Part shown: positions 7,001 through 15,311 of the stretch, in pieces
Position numbering within the stretch: the first letter of the stretch is position 1
Layout: every line of letters begins with the position of its first letter
NCBI GenBank assembly: GCA_041609715.1
Contig: JBFIQI010000004.1
Location: 1-50,114 of the forward strand
Origin: JABDLF01 sp041609715
Lineage (GTDB): Bacteria; Pseudomonadota; Gammaproteobacteria; Steroidobacterales; JABDLF01
Direction: 5' to 3'
Length of the DNA: 50,114 nt
Translations under genes and position numbers: made by a program
Notes under the pieces: model-generated
Told to the model about the DNA's origin: nothing
Seen by the model: only the letters and a program-made list of their open reading frames with translations
Database searches by the model: none

Positions 7001-9706
7001 ATGAATCAACCCAAACCCTTCGTGCTTGTCGACGGCTCCTCATATCTTTACCGGGCCTTCCATGCCCTGCCACCACTGAGCAATTCTGCCGGTCAGCCCA
7101 CAGGCGCTGTCTATGGTGTGCTCAACATGCTGAACAAGCTGCTCAAAGAGCATCAGCCGGAGCATGTCGCCGTGGTGTTCGACGCCAAGGGCAAGACCTT
7201 CCGGGATGAACTGTTTGCCGACTACAAAGCCAACCGGCCGCCCATGCCCGATGAATTACGCGAGCAGGTAAAACCGCTGCTGGCGGCTATCGGTGCTATG
7301 GGACTGCCGCTGCTGCGCATGGAAGGCGTAGAGGCCGATGACGTGATCGGCACTCTGGTCCGCCAGGCCACAGCAAAAGGCATGCGCTGCCTGGTGTCCA
7401 CCGGCGACAAGGACATGGCGCAACTTGTCGATGACAAAACGACGCTGGTGAATACCATGACCGGCCAGGTACTCGATCCGGCCGGCGTCAAAGAAAAATT
7501 CGATGTAAATCCCGATCAGATCATTGACTATCTGGCTCTGGTGGGGGATAGCTCCGACAACATCCCGGGCGTCCCGAAAGTCGGTCCCAAAACGGCGGCC
7601 AAATGGCTCAACCAGTATGGCAGCCTTGATGCCATCATCAGCCACGCTGCCGAAATCAAGGGCAAGGTCGGTGAGAGCCTGCGCGCCAACCTGGAGCAGC
7701 TGGAACTGTCACGCCAACTGGCAACCATCGCCTGCGACCTGGAGCTGAAAGTTTCGCCGGCGGATCTGACGCCCGCCGAACCCGACCTCGAGACCTTGCG
7801 CAAACTTTTTGCCGAGCTCGAACTGAAAAGCTTGCTGCGACAAATTGATGACGGTGAACCTGCCAACGATGCAGAAACGAAAAAGCCCGATGCCAGGCCC
7901 GGCGAGTACGAAATTGTGCTGGAACAGGCCGCCTTTGATGCCTGGCTGAAACAACTGCAGGAAGCGGACCTCATCGCATTTGATACCGAAACTTCGAGCC
8001 TCGACTACATGGATGCAGAAATCGTCGGCGTTTCATTTGCCGTGACTGCCGGGAAGGCGGCTTATGTCCCGCTGGCCCATGATTATCCCGGAGCGCCTGA
8101 GCAGCTGAACCGCGGCAAGGTACTGGAAGCGTTGCGGCCTCTGCTGCAGGAAGCAACGAAAAACAAACTCGGACACCATTTGAAGTACGATGCCCATGTA
8201 CTGAAAAACCACGGCATCGAAATGCGTGGTATCGCCTTCGACACGATGCTTGAATCCTATGTCCTTGACAGCACGGCAAGCCGTCATGACATGGATTCGC
8301 TGGCGAACCACTACCTGGGAATCAAAACCACTAAGTACGAAGAGGTTGCGGGCAAGGGGGCCAGGCAGATTCCCTTCAGCCAGGTACCACTGGATACGGC
8401 CGGGCCCTACGCCGCCGAAGATGCCGATATTACCCTGCGCCTGCATGAATGCCTGTGGCCACAGCTACACGCAAACAAGCAGCTGCGCAGGCTGTATGAG
8501 GAAATCGAGCAGCCGCTGGTGCCGGTTTTACAGAAAATGGAATACCTGGGTGTGCTGATCGACAGCAAGATGCTGGCCAGGCAAAGCCGGGAGCTGGCAA
8601 AGCAAATGGCGGAACTGGAGCAGCAAGCTCACGAGGAAGCCGGCGGCCCCTTCAATCTGGGCTCGCCCAAGCAGCTGCAGGAAATCTTGTTCGACAAACT
8701 GGGCCTGCCGGTGATTCGCAAAACGCCCAAAGGCCAGCCCTCCACCGCCGAGGACGTACTGCAGGAACTGTCGGAGTCCTACCTGTTACCGCGCCTCATC
8801 CTGGAATATCGCAGTCTTTCCAAGCTCAAATCGACTTATACCGACAAGCTGCCCGGCCAGGTCAATCAGAAAACCGGCCGGATCCACACCTCATACCACC
8901 AGGCCGTCGCCGCCACCGGCCGGCTCTCGTCTTCGGATCCGAATCTGCAGAATATTCCCATTCGCACGCCCCAGGGGCGGCGCATACGCCAGGCATTTGT
9001 AGCCCCGAAAGATCACCTGTTGCTGGCGGCAGACTACTCGCAGATCGAGTTACGCATCATGGCTCACTTGTCGGGGGACGCGGGCTTGCTGGAGGCATTT
9101 GCCGCCGACCTGGATATTCACCGGGCCACCGCCGCCGAAGTTTTCGAGGTCGAGCTGCAAGAGGTCAGTGACGAGCAGAGACGGTCTGCCAAGGCCATCA
9201 ACTTCGGACTGATTTACGGTATGTCGGCCTTTGGCCTGGCGCGGCAGCTGGGCATCGAGCGCGGCGCCGCCCAGGAATACGTGGATCTGTACTTCGACCG
9301 TTACCCGGGCGTCAAGCGGTACATGGACGATACGCGGCGCCAGGCCCGCGAACAGGGATACGTCGAGACGGTTTTTGGCCGCCGGCTGTATTTGCCGGAA
9401 ATCAATTCCCGCAACAGCCAGCGACGCCAGTATGCCGAGCGCAGCGCCATTAACGCACCCATGCAGGGATCCGCCGCCGACATCATCAAGCGGGCAATGA
9501 TCGCGGTGGATAACTGGCTGACAGAAAAACAGGCGCCGGCGCGCCTGGTCATGCAGGTACACGACGAGCTGGTGTTGGAAATCGCGGCCGACGAGGCCGC
9601 GAAACTGGCCAAAAAGGTGGCACAGCTCATGGCCGGCGCCGCCGCGCTCAAAGTGCCGCTGAGGGTCGATACCGGATCAGGTAAGAACTGGGACGAAGCT
9701 CATTAG
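7001..9706 (+). CDS. polA: DNA polymerase I
   Basis: 901 residues. All three activities are present. Residues 1-290 form the 5'-3' exonuclease/flap nuclease (VLVDGSSYLYRAFHA start). Residues about 300-490 form the 3'-5' exonuclease with all four metal-binding acids: D328 and E330 (FDTETSS), D397 (LKYDAH) and D474 (AAEDADI). The rest is the polymerase, with motif A DYSQIELR (D678) and motif C VHDELVLE (D855). Each residue sits 27 positions before its E. coli counterpart, so the protein is complete and only has a shorter linker. It acts in Okazaki fragment processing and repair. A predicted small RNA gene follows it, as spot 42, ErsA or sX13 do in other gammaproteobacteria. Confidence 0.98.
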   Translation: MNQPKPFVLVDGSSYLYRAFHALPPLSNSAGQPTGAVYGVLNMLNKLLKEHQPEHVAVVFDAKGKTFRDELFADYKANRPPMPDELREQVKPLLAAIGAMGLPLLRMEGVEADDVIGTLVRQATAKGMRCLVSTGDKDMAQLVDDKTTLVNTMTGQVLDPAGVKEKFDVNPDQIIDYLALVGDSSDNIPGVPKVGPKTAAKWLNQYGSLDAIISHAAEIKGKVGESLRANLEQLELSRQLATIACDLELKVSPADLTPAEPDLETLRKLFAELELKSLLRQIDDGEPANDAETKKPDARPGEYEIVLEQAAFDAWLKQLQEADLIAFDTETSSLDYMDAEIVGVSFAVTAGKAAYVPLAHDYPGAPEQLNRGKVLEALRPLLQEATKNKLGHHLKYDAHVLKNHGIEMRGIAFDTMLESYVLDSTASRHDMDSLANHYLGIKTTKYEEVAGKGARQIPFSQVPLDTAGPYAAEDADITLRLHECLWPQLHANKQLRRLYEEIEQPLVPVLQKMEYLGVLIDSKMLARQSRELAKQMAELEQQAHEEAGGPFNLGSPKQLQEILFDKLGLPVIRKTPKGQPSTAEDVLQELSESYLLPRLILEYRSLSKLKSTYTDKLPGQVNQKTGRIHTSYHQAVAATGRLSSSDPNLQNIPIRTPQGRRIRQAFVAPKDHLLLAADYSQIELRIMAHLSGDAGLLEAFAADLDIHRATAAEVFEVELQEVSDEQRRSAKAINFGLIYGMSAFGLARQLGIERGAAQEYVDLYFDRYPGVKRYMDDTRRQAREQGYVETVFGRRLYLPEINSRNSQRRQYAERSAINAPMQGSAADIIKRAMIAVDNWLTEKQAPARLVMQVHDELVLEIAADEAAKLAKKVAQLMAGAAALKVPLRVDTGSGKNWDEAH

Positions 9707-9744
9707 ACCGGGAACAGGCGGTATGCTGGCGCGGACCGGCGGCG

Positions 9745-9773
9745 GAACTTTAGACACAGGATCCACTCTTAAA
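9745..9773 (+). promoter_or_regulatory. Predicted sigma-E/AlgU-type promoter of the polA-downstream small RNA
   Basis: GAACTT at 9745-9750 is the exact consensus -35 of the sigma-E/AlgU (RpoE) class. After a 16-base spacer comes TCTTAAA at 9767-9773, close to the TCTGA -10 element. The expected transcription start, about 9777-9779, falls precisely at the base of the first hairpin of the predicted RNA. The match was found by eye; no motif score was computed. Confidence 0.55.
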
Positions 9774-9777
9774 TCAG

Positions 9778-9889
9778 GAGCGTGGTCAACGCTCGCCCAC
9801 TTACCTCCCTGAGTGGGCAAGCAGCCCGGCGTCCCCATTCCGGGCGTAGATTACCCCGGTGCCCCCAAAGCTGGCACCGGGGTTTTTTT
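9778..9889 (+). ncRNA. Predicted trans-acting small RNA (polA-engB intergenic; ErsA/sX13/Spot 42 position)
   Basis: About 112 nt lie between polA and engB with no reading frame. The sequence folds as four consecutive stem-loops. Hairpin 1 is GAGCGT/ACGCTC (9778-9794). Hairpin 2 is GCCCACT/AGTGGGC (9795-9818) with the loop ACCTCCCT. Hairpin 3 is GCCCGG/CCGGGC (9824-9845) with the loop CGTCCCCATT. Hairpin 4 is an 11-bp terminator stem followed by seven T (9853-9889). Loop 2 contains the anti-Shine-Dalgarno core CCTCC and loop 3 is C-rich, as in small RNAs that pair with ribosome binding sites. From memory, E. coli spot 42, Pseudomonas ErsA and Xanthomonas sX13 (about 115 nt, C-rich loops) also sit downstream of polA. 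Homology to any of them is inferred from position and shape only. Confidence 0.7.
9853..9889 (+). terminator. Intrinsic terminator after polA/small RNA
   Basis: An 11-bp perfect stem (9853-9863 with 9873-9883) encloses a 9-base loop and is followed by a run of T to 9889. It ends transcription from the left five bases before the convergent engB stop codon, and forms the 3' end of the predicted small RNA. Confidence 0.9.
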
Positions 9890-9893
9890 ATTG

Positions 9894-10508
9894 TCAGGCA
9901 GGCAATTCCAGCCAGTCCTGCAGCAACGCATGGCCATCCGCCAGGCCCTCGCGTTTCAGGGCGGAGAAGGCCTGCAGGCTGAGCGATGCGCGGGCCGAAT
10001 CCGCATAGCTCTCGGCCAGTTGCTGCTCGGTTTCCAGCAGTGCCCTGGCAATGCCGCCGCGCTTGAGCTTGTCCGACTTGGTCAACAACACATGGACCGG
10101 GCAGGCGCAAGCCATGGCCCAGTCCAGCATCTGGCGGTCGAACTCGCCGATGCCGCGTCGGATATCCACCACCAGCACGACACCGGCCAGCGACTTGCGT
10201 CCGGAAAAATAAGCTTCCATGAGCGTTTGCCAGTGTTTTCGAACTGCCACCGGAACACGGGCAAACCCGTAACCGGGCAAATCCACCAGCCGGCGCTCGC
10301 CATCCAGTACAAAAAAATTGATCAGCTGGGTGCGGCCCGGCGTTTTGCTGGTTCGCGCCAGGCCCCGGCGTCCGACGATTGCATTGATAGCGCTGGATTT
10401 GCCGGCGTTGGAACGGCCCGCAAAGGCCACCTCGCGGCCGGTATCAGGGGGAAAATCCCGGGGTTTGTGGGCGCTCTTGAGGAACCGGATATCCGGGAAC
10501 TGGGTCAT
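9894..10508 (-). CDS. engB: Ribosome biogenesis GTPase EngB/YihA/YsxC
   Basis: 204 residues, usual length for the family. It has the TrmE-Era-type GTPase motifs: G1 GRSNAGKSS (about residues 31-39), the G2 threonine region in SKTPGRTQLINFF, G3 DLPGYGFA, and G4 TKSDK. EngB is an essential GTPase that takes part in late assembly of the 50S ribosomal subunit. The gene converges on polA and its small RNA, a conserved arrangement, and diverges from the cytochrome c4 gene. The start MTQFPDIRFLKSAHKP is typical. All switch residues look intact. Confidence 0.95.
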   Translation of the reverse strand: MTQFPDIRFLKSAHKPRDFPPDTGREVAFAGRSNAGKSSAINAIVGRRGLARTSKTPGRTQLINFFVLDGERRLVDLPGYGFARVPVAVRKHWQTLMEAYFSGRKSLAGVVLVVDIRRGIGEFDRQMLDWAMACACPVHVLLTKSDKLKRGGIARALLETEQQLAESYADSARASLSLQAFSALKREGLADGHALLQDWLELPA

Positions 10509-10667
10509 GGATTTGTGGGTCCCACTACAACTCGGATGACGATGTGCATGGTGTACAATGCGCCTTCGGTAACGCGCGGACGCAGTTTAGCATGGCGGCC
10601 GCACACGCCCGGCGCGCCCGCGCCCGGGCAACGAATAACGCCTTGAAGAGCAGCTCGGAGCAAAGCA

Positions 10668-11276
10668 TTGAGACAGCATTTATTGATTGGCCTGATGGCC
10701 GGCCTGTTACTCCTGCAAGGCAATGCATCGGCAGATGGCGATGCGTCGGCCGGGCAGGCGAAGTCCGCGACCTGTGCCGCCTGTCATGGCACAGACGGCA
10801 ATAGCGCAAATCCTGAATGGCCAAAAATAGCCGGTCAGCACGCCAGCTACATCGTCATGCAGTTGCAAGCTTATAAAGACGGCAAACGTCAGAACGCGCT
10901 GATGTCTGCCCAGGCCATGGGCCTGAGCAAACAGGATATGGAAGACCTTGCCGCCTTTTATGCCTCGCAGACGCCAGCGCCTGGCAAAGCCGACCCCGAA
11001 TTCGTCGCCACCGGGGAGCGCGTGTATCGCGGTGGCAATGCCGATCGCGGCGTCCCCGCCTGCATCGCCTGTCATGGGCCGGCCGGCAAAGGCAACCCAT
11101 TAACGGCTTATCCGCGCCTCGATGGCCAGCATGCGACTTATACCTATGCGCAACTGAAAGCTTATGCGGTCCAAGAGCGCAAATCCGACAAGAATCAGAT
11201 GATGCGTAATATCGCCGATCGCATGTCGGACTCAGACATGCGCGCCGTGGCGGCCTATATCCAGGGCCTGCGCTAA
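10668..11276 (+). CDS. Cytochrome c4 (periplasmic di-haem cytochrome)
   Basis: 202 residues starting at TTG 10668, with a CGGAG element upstream. A Sec signal peptide ends around ANASADG (residue 21). Two c-type haem sites are present, one in each half: C36-A-A-C-H40 and C132-I-A-C-H136. Each is followed by the internal repeat seen in cytochrome c4 (PKIAGQHASYIVMQLQAYK and PRLDGQHATYTYAQLKAY). Met ligand candidates are M79 and those in MMRNIADRMS. Cytochrome c4 carries electrons to terminal oxidases, mainly cbb3 type. It lies between engB and dsbA, as in Pseudomonas and relatives. Confidence 0.95.
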   Translation: MRQHLLIGLMAGLLLLQGNASADGDASAGQAKSATCAACHGTDGNSANPEWPKIAGQHASYIVMQLQAYKDGKRQNALMSAQAMGLSKQDMEDLAAFYASQTPAPGKADPEFVATGERVYRGGNADRGVPACIACHGPAGKGNPLTAYPRLDGQHATYTYAQLKAYAVQERKSDKNQMMRNIADRMSDSDMRAVAAYIQGLR

Positions 11277-11306
11277 TATTCTCAACTTAATGCCAGAGAC
11301 CAAAGC

Positions 11307-12173
11307 ATGAAGATCTTATCCGCAAATCATTTCTCATCGCTCGTTTGCCTATTGCTCCTGAGCCTGTCGTTCACCACCGGTTGCAGTGCCGATCAGGCAC
11401 CGGCTGAAGCGCAGGATCCCGCACCCGAGAGCGCGGCACAGGAAGCCGGCAACGACCTGGAAACTGCGGCCGTAGCCAGCACCAGCGAACCGCCGACACA
11501 AGTGCCTGCCAGCAATGAAGAACCGCTGCCTGAAGAGGCGGTAACGGTGGCCCAGGCACAACCGGCCAGCACCAGCGCAGCTCCGGCAACGCGGCCGGAC
11601 GCACCGGCACCTTACCGGGTCGGGGATCATTATTCGGTTTTGAGCCCGGCGCAACCCACCAGCGTGGAACCAGGCAAGGTCGAGGTGACAGAGTTTTTCA
11701 TGTACACCTGCCCGCATTGCTACAATTTCCAGCCGTTCGTCGAAAAATGGGCACCGGGTAAGCCCGCCAATGTGGAGCTGGTGCGCGTGCCCGCACTATT
11801 CAATCGACCGGCGAGAATTCACGCGCGGGTTTTCTACACTGCAGAAACACTCGGCGTTTTGGAAGAAGTCCATATGCCTTTCTTCAGAGAGCTGCACGTT
11901 AACCGCAAAGCCATGACTGACGAAGACGAATTGGTGGCGTTTTTTGCCAACCACAACATAGACGAACAAACATTTCGCCAGACCTATAACTCGTTCGCGG
12001 TGGACACCAAACTGAGGCGCGCGGAAGCGCTGGCTCGCCGTTACCGGGTAACCAGCACTCCCACGGTAATCGTCAATGGCAAATACGTGATCGACGGCGA
12101 CAAAATCAGGAGTTATGGAGAAATTCTTGATGCCGCCAGTTACCTGGCGAAGAAGGAGTTAAGCGGCAGTTAG
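11307..12173 (+). CDS. dsbA: DsbA-family thiol:disulfide oxidoreductase with long acidic/proline-alanine linker
   Basis: 288 residues. The signal peptide ends in TTGC, which may be a non-canonical lipobox. Residues about 30-100 are a low-complexity linker rich in Ala, Pro, Glu and Gln. The DsbA thioredoxin-like domain follows, with active site C135-P-H-C138 and the cis-proline loop TSTPT. It should introduce disulfides into periplasmic proteins, for example the cysteines LptM acts on. Ordinary DsbA proteins are about 210 residues, so the linker and possible lipid anchor are unusual; the protein may be tethered to a membrane. It lies 30 bases after cytochrome c4 and ends at a strong terminator. 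Confidence 0.9.
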   Translation: MKILSANHFSSLVCLLLLSLSFTTGCSADQAPAEAQDPAPESAAQEAGNDLETAAVASTSEPPTQVPASNEEPLPEEAVTVAQAQPASTSAAPATRPDAPAPYRVGDHYSVLSPAQPTSVEPGKVEVTEFFMYTCPHCYNFQPFVEKWAPGKPANVELVRVPALFNRPARIHARVFYTAETLGVLEEVHMPFFRELHVNRKAMTDEDELVAFFANHNIDEQTFRQTYNSFAVDTKLRRAEALARRYRVTSTPTVIVNGKYVIDGDKIRSYGEILDAASYLAKKELSGS

Positions 12174-12187
12174 CACAGCCGTTAAAT

Positions 12188-12219
12188 AAAAAAAGGCCGG
12201 CAGAACCGGCCTTTTTTTT
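12188..12219. terminator. Bidirectional intrinsic terminator
   Basis: A run of A (12188-12194), the stem GGCCGG/CCGGCC (12195-12200, 12206-12211) with loop CAGAA, and a run of eight T give a U-tract on either strand. It separates the convergent dsbA and L,D-transpeptidase genes and can serve both. Confidence 0.93.
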
Positions 12220-12229
12220 GAGCGAATTT

Positions 12230-13420
12230 TCAGTAATTGCCCTCGTACACAATGCGCCACTGCCCGGTAGCGTCCTGCCGCCAGAACTGACGCTTGTTAA
12301 CCCGCGCGTTGAAGTTGTTGCTGCGGTAGTCCTGGGCGAAGGTCACAACCACCATGCCGGGCTCGTCCGGATAACCCAGGATACCCAGGTTCTGCAATTC
12401 CACATCGACGAAGGTTTTACCCGCGTCCACCCGGCGCTTGTAATCCGACCACTGGGCTTTGTTCATGCCCCGGGCGCTGAAGTCATCCGCGTAGTGGGAT
12501 AAGTAGGCTTCCACATCACCGCTGGTCCAGTCGGCCCGCCAACTTTCCACTGCCGCTTCGATGCCCGCCTTGCGCGGCATCAGGTTGCTGCGTGAAGTCC
12601 ATGCGAGGTTTTCGCCGATCACTACCGGCGTACGTCCAATGGCCAGCATGGGCGCCACCTCCAGTAATTGTTCATTGGTCAGCGCCACGCAACCATCGCT
12701 GTCAAGGGGCGGCCGGCTATAAGTATCGCTGGACACGCCGTGCAACCAGATGCCGCTGCCAGTGCGACCCAGGCGCTGGTCCCAGGGATTCGGGTAATCC
12801 ACCGGGAATGCCATGGGACCATACTTGTCCGGTAACGCTTCGCCAAGCAAACGCTCGGTAATAAAGTAAACACCCAGCGGCGTGCGCCGATCTCCCCGAC
12901 GCTGCTTGCGGGTACCATTCTTGCCGCCGGACACATAATAATCCGCCACCAGCTCCGGCTCGCCTGCCTCGTTGCGAAACACGAACAGACGATTGCGGGC
13001 CAGATCCACGAATACGGCATGGGCCTGATCGGCGGCAAAACGCAGCAATTGCTCGGGGACCCTGCCCGCCGGATCGAATCGGCTCTGGCGCCAGCGCTGC
13101 CTGGCCTCCGACAACAAGTCGTTCACCAGCGCCCGCGGCAACCCGGAGGACGCTTCCAGGGACAGCGGAACGCCAGCCCTGGCCGCCATCATGTCACCGT
13201 ATACCAGGTGCGCCAGGCGGTAGTTTGGCATCCTCAATACCACCGGTTCGAGCTCGGCTATGGCCCCGTCCAGTTCACCATTGCTGAACAGGTCAAGCGC
13301 CATCACCAGGCGTGCCTCGGGATCCTGTGGCATGCCGGGGCGGGATTCGGCGATATCAGCGAACGCCGTCGGACCCAGGCCCCACAGCGTCGCCACCAAA
13401 AATATTCTCACCCATCGCAC
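12230..13420 (-). CDS. L,D-transpeptidase (YkuD) with C-terminal NTF2-like domain
   Basis: 396 residues starting at GTG 13420. The signal peptide ends near TAFA-DIAE. Residues about 30-110 contain TPR-like helices. The YkuD catalytic domain spans about 133-265, with the essential motif H227-G ... S241-D-G-C244, so C244 is the nucleophile. Residues about 290-396 are an NTF2/SnoaL-like domain (WRADWTSGDVEAYLSHYADDF) as in the Cds6-type L,D-transpeptidases. These enzymes crosslink peptidoglycan by 3-3 bonds or attach lipoproteins to it. The gene begins directly after the stop of the upstream TPR gene (TAA-GTG, no spacing), so the two are one operon. The C-terminal domain is also present at the end of that partner. 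Confidence 0.9.
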   Translation of the reverse strand: MRWVRIFLVATLWGLGPTAFADIAESRPGMPQDPEARLVMALDLFSNGELDGAIAELEPVVLRMPNYRLAHLVYGDMMAARAGVPLSLEASSGLPRALVNDLLSEARQRWRQSRFDPAGRVPEQLLRFAADQAHAVFVDLARNRLFVFRNEAGEPELVADYYVSGGKNGTRKQRRGDRRTPLGVYFITERLLGEALPDKYGPMAFPVDYPNPWDQRLGRTGSGIWLHGVSSDTYSRPPLDSDGCVALTNEQLLEVAPMLAIGRTPVVIGENLAWTSRSNLMPRKAGIEAAVESWRADWTSGDVEAYLSHYADDFSARGMNKAQWSDYKRRVDAGKTFVDVELQNLGILGYPDEPGMVVVTFAQDYRSNNFNARVNKRQFWRQDATGQWRIVYEGNY

Positions 13421-14488
13421 TTACGGCGCCCTCGAAACCTCACGGGTTATTTTCCAGTCGCCGCCCTCACGGGTCAGGCTCAGCGTCTTGATAACGCTAT
13501 CCGAATACCCCGTTGCCGAATAATTCTGCTTGAAGACAGCACGCGCTGAATCGGGCCCTTCGACATTGACCACCAGGTCGGAAATGCCGACCTCAATGAA
13601 AGACGGGCGCCGCAGGCGGTCACGGCGTTGCGCCCGCCAGGTATCCAGGGACAAGCCCCGGTTAGGCCGGAAACTCGACGCGTAGTGCGACAAATAGGCA
13701 TCCACATCCTGGCTCGACCACGCGGATGCCCAGCTGCCGATGGTTCTGGCTATGGCGTTTGCAGCCTCCTGCTTGTTCACCCCCGCCGGCTCGCTGGCCA
13801 CCGGTTGACTTACCGCAGCCTGACTCGGCGCTGGCGTCGCCGCTACGGGCTCTGCTGCTGGTGGCGGAATTTGCGTAGTCGGCGACGGCTGCGCGGCAGC
13901 TGGCGGCTGTACTTGCGTACTGCCACCGGTGGGCGCGGCACCCGCTGGCTGCTGGTTGGCGGCCACCACTTGTTGAGCGGGCGGAGCCGCGAACAAGGTA
14001 TTCATCTTGGAAAGCTTGACGCGTGCTGACTCGTTACTCTGGTTTTCCTGCAAAGCACGGCTGTATGAGTTGCCGGCCATCTTGGCATACAGGTCACCGA
14101 GATTTTCGTGAGCGGTGGAATAGCTGGGGTGCGTCTGAATGGCCGCCAGCAGCGCCTCCCTGGCCTTGTCGTATTCGCCGCGCTGCGCAAACAGGACCGC
14201 CAGGTTGTTATAGGGTTCCGGAAGTTCGGGATAATCCTGCGTGAGTCCGGCAAACACTTCGATTGCCAGGTCTTCTTCGCCCTGCTCGGCATAGGCAATG
14301 CCCTTCAAAAACCTTAGCTCGGCGTCATCGGGCGAGGCTGCCAACAACGTATTGATCTCCCGCAGAGCCTCATCGTATTGGCCCTGGATGATCAGCTGTT
14401 GTGCCGCCTCGCGATCGGCGAGAGCAAACAACGGCAATATGCCCAGCAGCATGCCCGTGATGATGGCTGCTATACGCGTTCGCAACAT
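13421..14488 (-). CDS. Secreted TPR protein with C-terminal NTF2-like domain
   Basis: 355 residues. The signal peptide ends near FALA-DREA. Residues about 25-150 are three or more tetratricopeptide repeats (DREAAQQLIIQGQYDEALREI, then EEDLAIEVFAGL and GEYDKAREALLAAI). Residues about 170-235 are a Pro/Ala/Gln-rich linker. The last 110 residues repeat the NTF2-like fold of the downstream L,D-transpeptidase (SWASAWSSQDVDAYLSHYASSF matches SWRADWTSGDVEAYLSHYADDF). The protein is probably a periplasmic partner or regulator of the transpeptidase; this rests on shared domain and zero intergenic distance, not on a known activity. A GGAG element precedes the ATG. Confidence 0.85.
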   Translation of the reverse strand: MLRTRIAAIITGMLLGILPLFALADREAAQQLIIQGQYDEALREINTLLAASPDDAELRFLKGIAYAEQGEEDLAIEVFAGLTQDYPELPEPYNNLAVLFAQRGEYDKAREALLAAIQTHPSYSTAHENLGDLYAKMAGNSYSRALQENQSNESARVKLSKMNTLFAAPPAQQVVAANQQPAGAAPTGGSTQVQPPAAAQPSPTTQIPPPAAEPVAATPAPSQAAVSQPVASEPAGVNKQEAANAIARTIGSWASAWSSQDVDAYLSHYASSFRPNRGLSLDTWRAQRRDRLRRPSFIEVGISDLVVNVEGPDSARAVFKQNYSATGYSDSVIKTLSLTREGGDWKITREVSRAP

Positions 14489-14545
14489 TAGAGAACTCCA
14501 GAAAAATTCAGATTGAAAAGCTTAACAGGAAAGACCCGGCAGGTG

Positions 14546-14559
14546 GCTAACCAGTTAGC
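14546..14559. other. Short palindrome GCTAAC-CA-GTTAGC
   Basis: Perfect six-base arms around a two-base centre, 57 bases upstream of the TPR/L,D-transpeptidase operon start and in the gap shared with the divergent hotdog gene. It could be an operator; no regulator is identified. Confidence 0.3.
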
Positions 14560-14665
14560 AAAACACCCGTACCATGCCTTCACCTGAACAAATCCCCGTG
14601 CTTGCCGCCGCGGCAGGACCTCGTGCAGACTGTGGTCGACCCATGCACCAGCAACATTCATCTCC

Positions 14666-15148
14666 ATGAGTACCAGCAGCATGCCCAGGGTGCTGGAATT
14701 GTACCGAAACTTTGCCCGATACCCTATGGGTAAGTGGTTGTTTTCCCGAATTGTATGCCTGAAGGCACCCTACTTCGCCAGCATTGCTCCCGTCTTCGAG
14801 GAGCTGGAACCGGGCCTGGCCCGGGTGCGCATGAAAAATCGCCGCCGGGTCCGTAATCACCTGGGAGGCGTCCACGCCATAGCCATGTGCAACTTGTGCG
14901 AGCTTGCCGCTGGCACCATGACCGACGCATCGATGCCACCGGGCATGCGCTGGATACCAAAGGGCATGAGCGTCCGGTACCTGGCGCGCGCCCAGAGTCA
15001 CCTGCAGGCCACGGCCCGCATCCCGGGTCCGGTCTTGCCCGGGGACGCCTTCGAATTGCCGGTTACCGCCGAAGTAACAGACAGTGCCGGGGAAACTGTT
15101 ATGAGCGCCATAATCACCATGTGGATTTCGCCGAAAAAAAGCGCCTGA
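14666..15148 (+). CDS. DUF4442 / hotdog-fold thioesterase-like protein
   Basis: 160 residues with the hotdog pattern of DUF4442 proteins: YFASIAPVFEELEPGLARVRM, then the central-helix region RRRVRNHLGGVHAIAMCNLCELAAG with the N-H-x-G-x-x-H-A turn, and the last strand TVMSAIITMWIS. This subgroup resembles acyl-CoA thioesterases but the substrate is unknown. It is cytosolic. No clear Shine-Dalgarno precedes ATG 14666, and an in-frame ATG at 14681 is an alternative. The gene is divergent from the TPR/L,D-transpeptidase operon, with 177 bases between them. Confidence 0.82.
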   Translation: MSTSSMPRVLELYRNFARYPMGKWLFSRIVCLKAPYFASIAPVFEELEPGLARVRMKNRRRVRNHLGGVHAIAMCNLCELAAGTMTDASMPPGMRWIPKGMSVRYLARAQSHLQATARIPGPVLPGDAFELPVTAEVTDSAGETVMSAIITMWISPKKSA

Positions 15149-15311
15149 GTGCGGGGTTTCGGAGAAAGACGTGACGTTATTGTAAAAACTGGACTGACAG
15201 GACCCCGCCAAAGCGGTACAAATCCCCAGACGCGGCTTCTTTCTGAACGACTCGGTGGAGCCGCCGTAGCCCGACTAATCAGAAATCAATAATCGGTGCC
15301 GGGAGCAAAAA

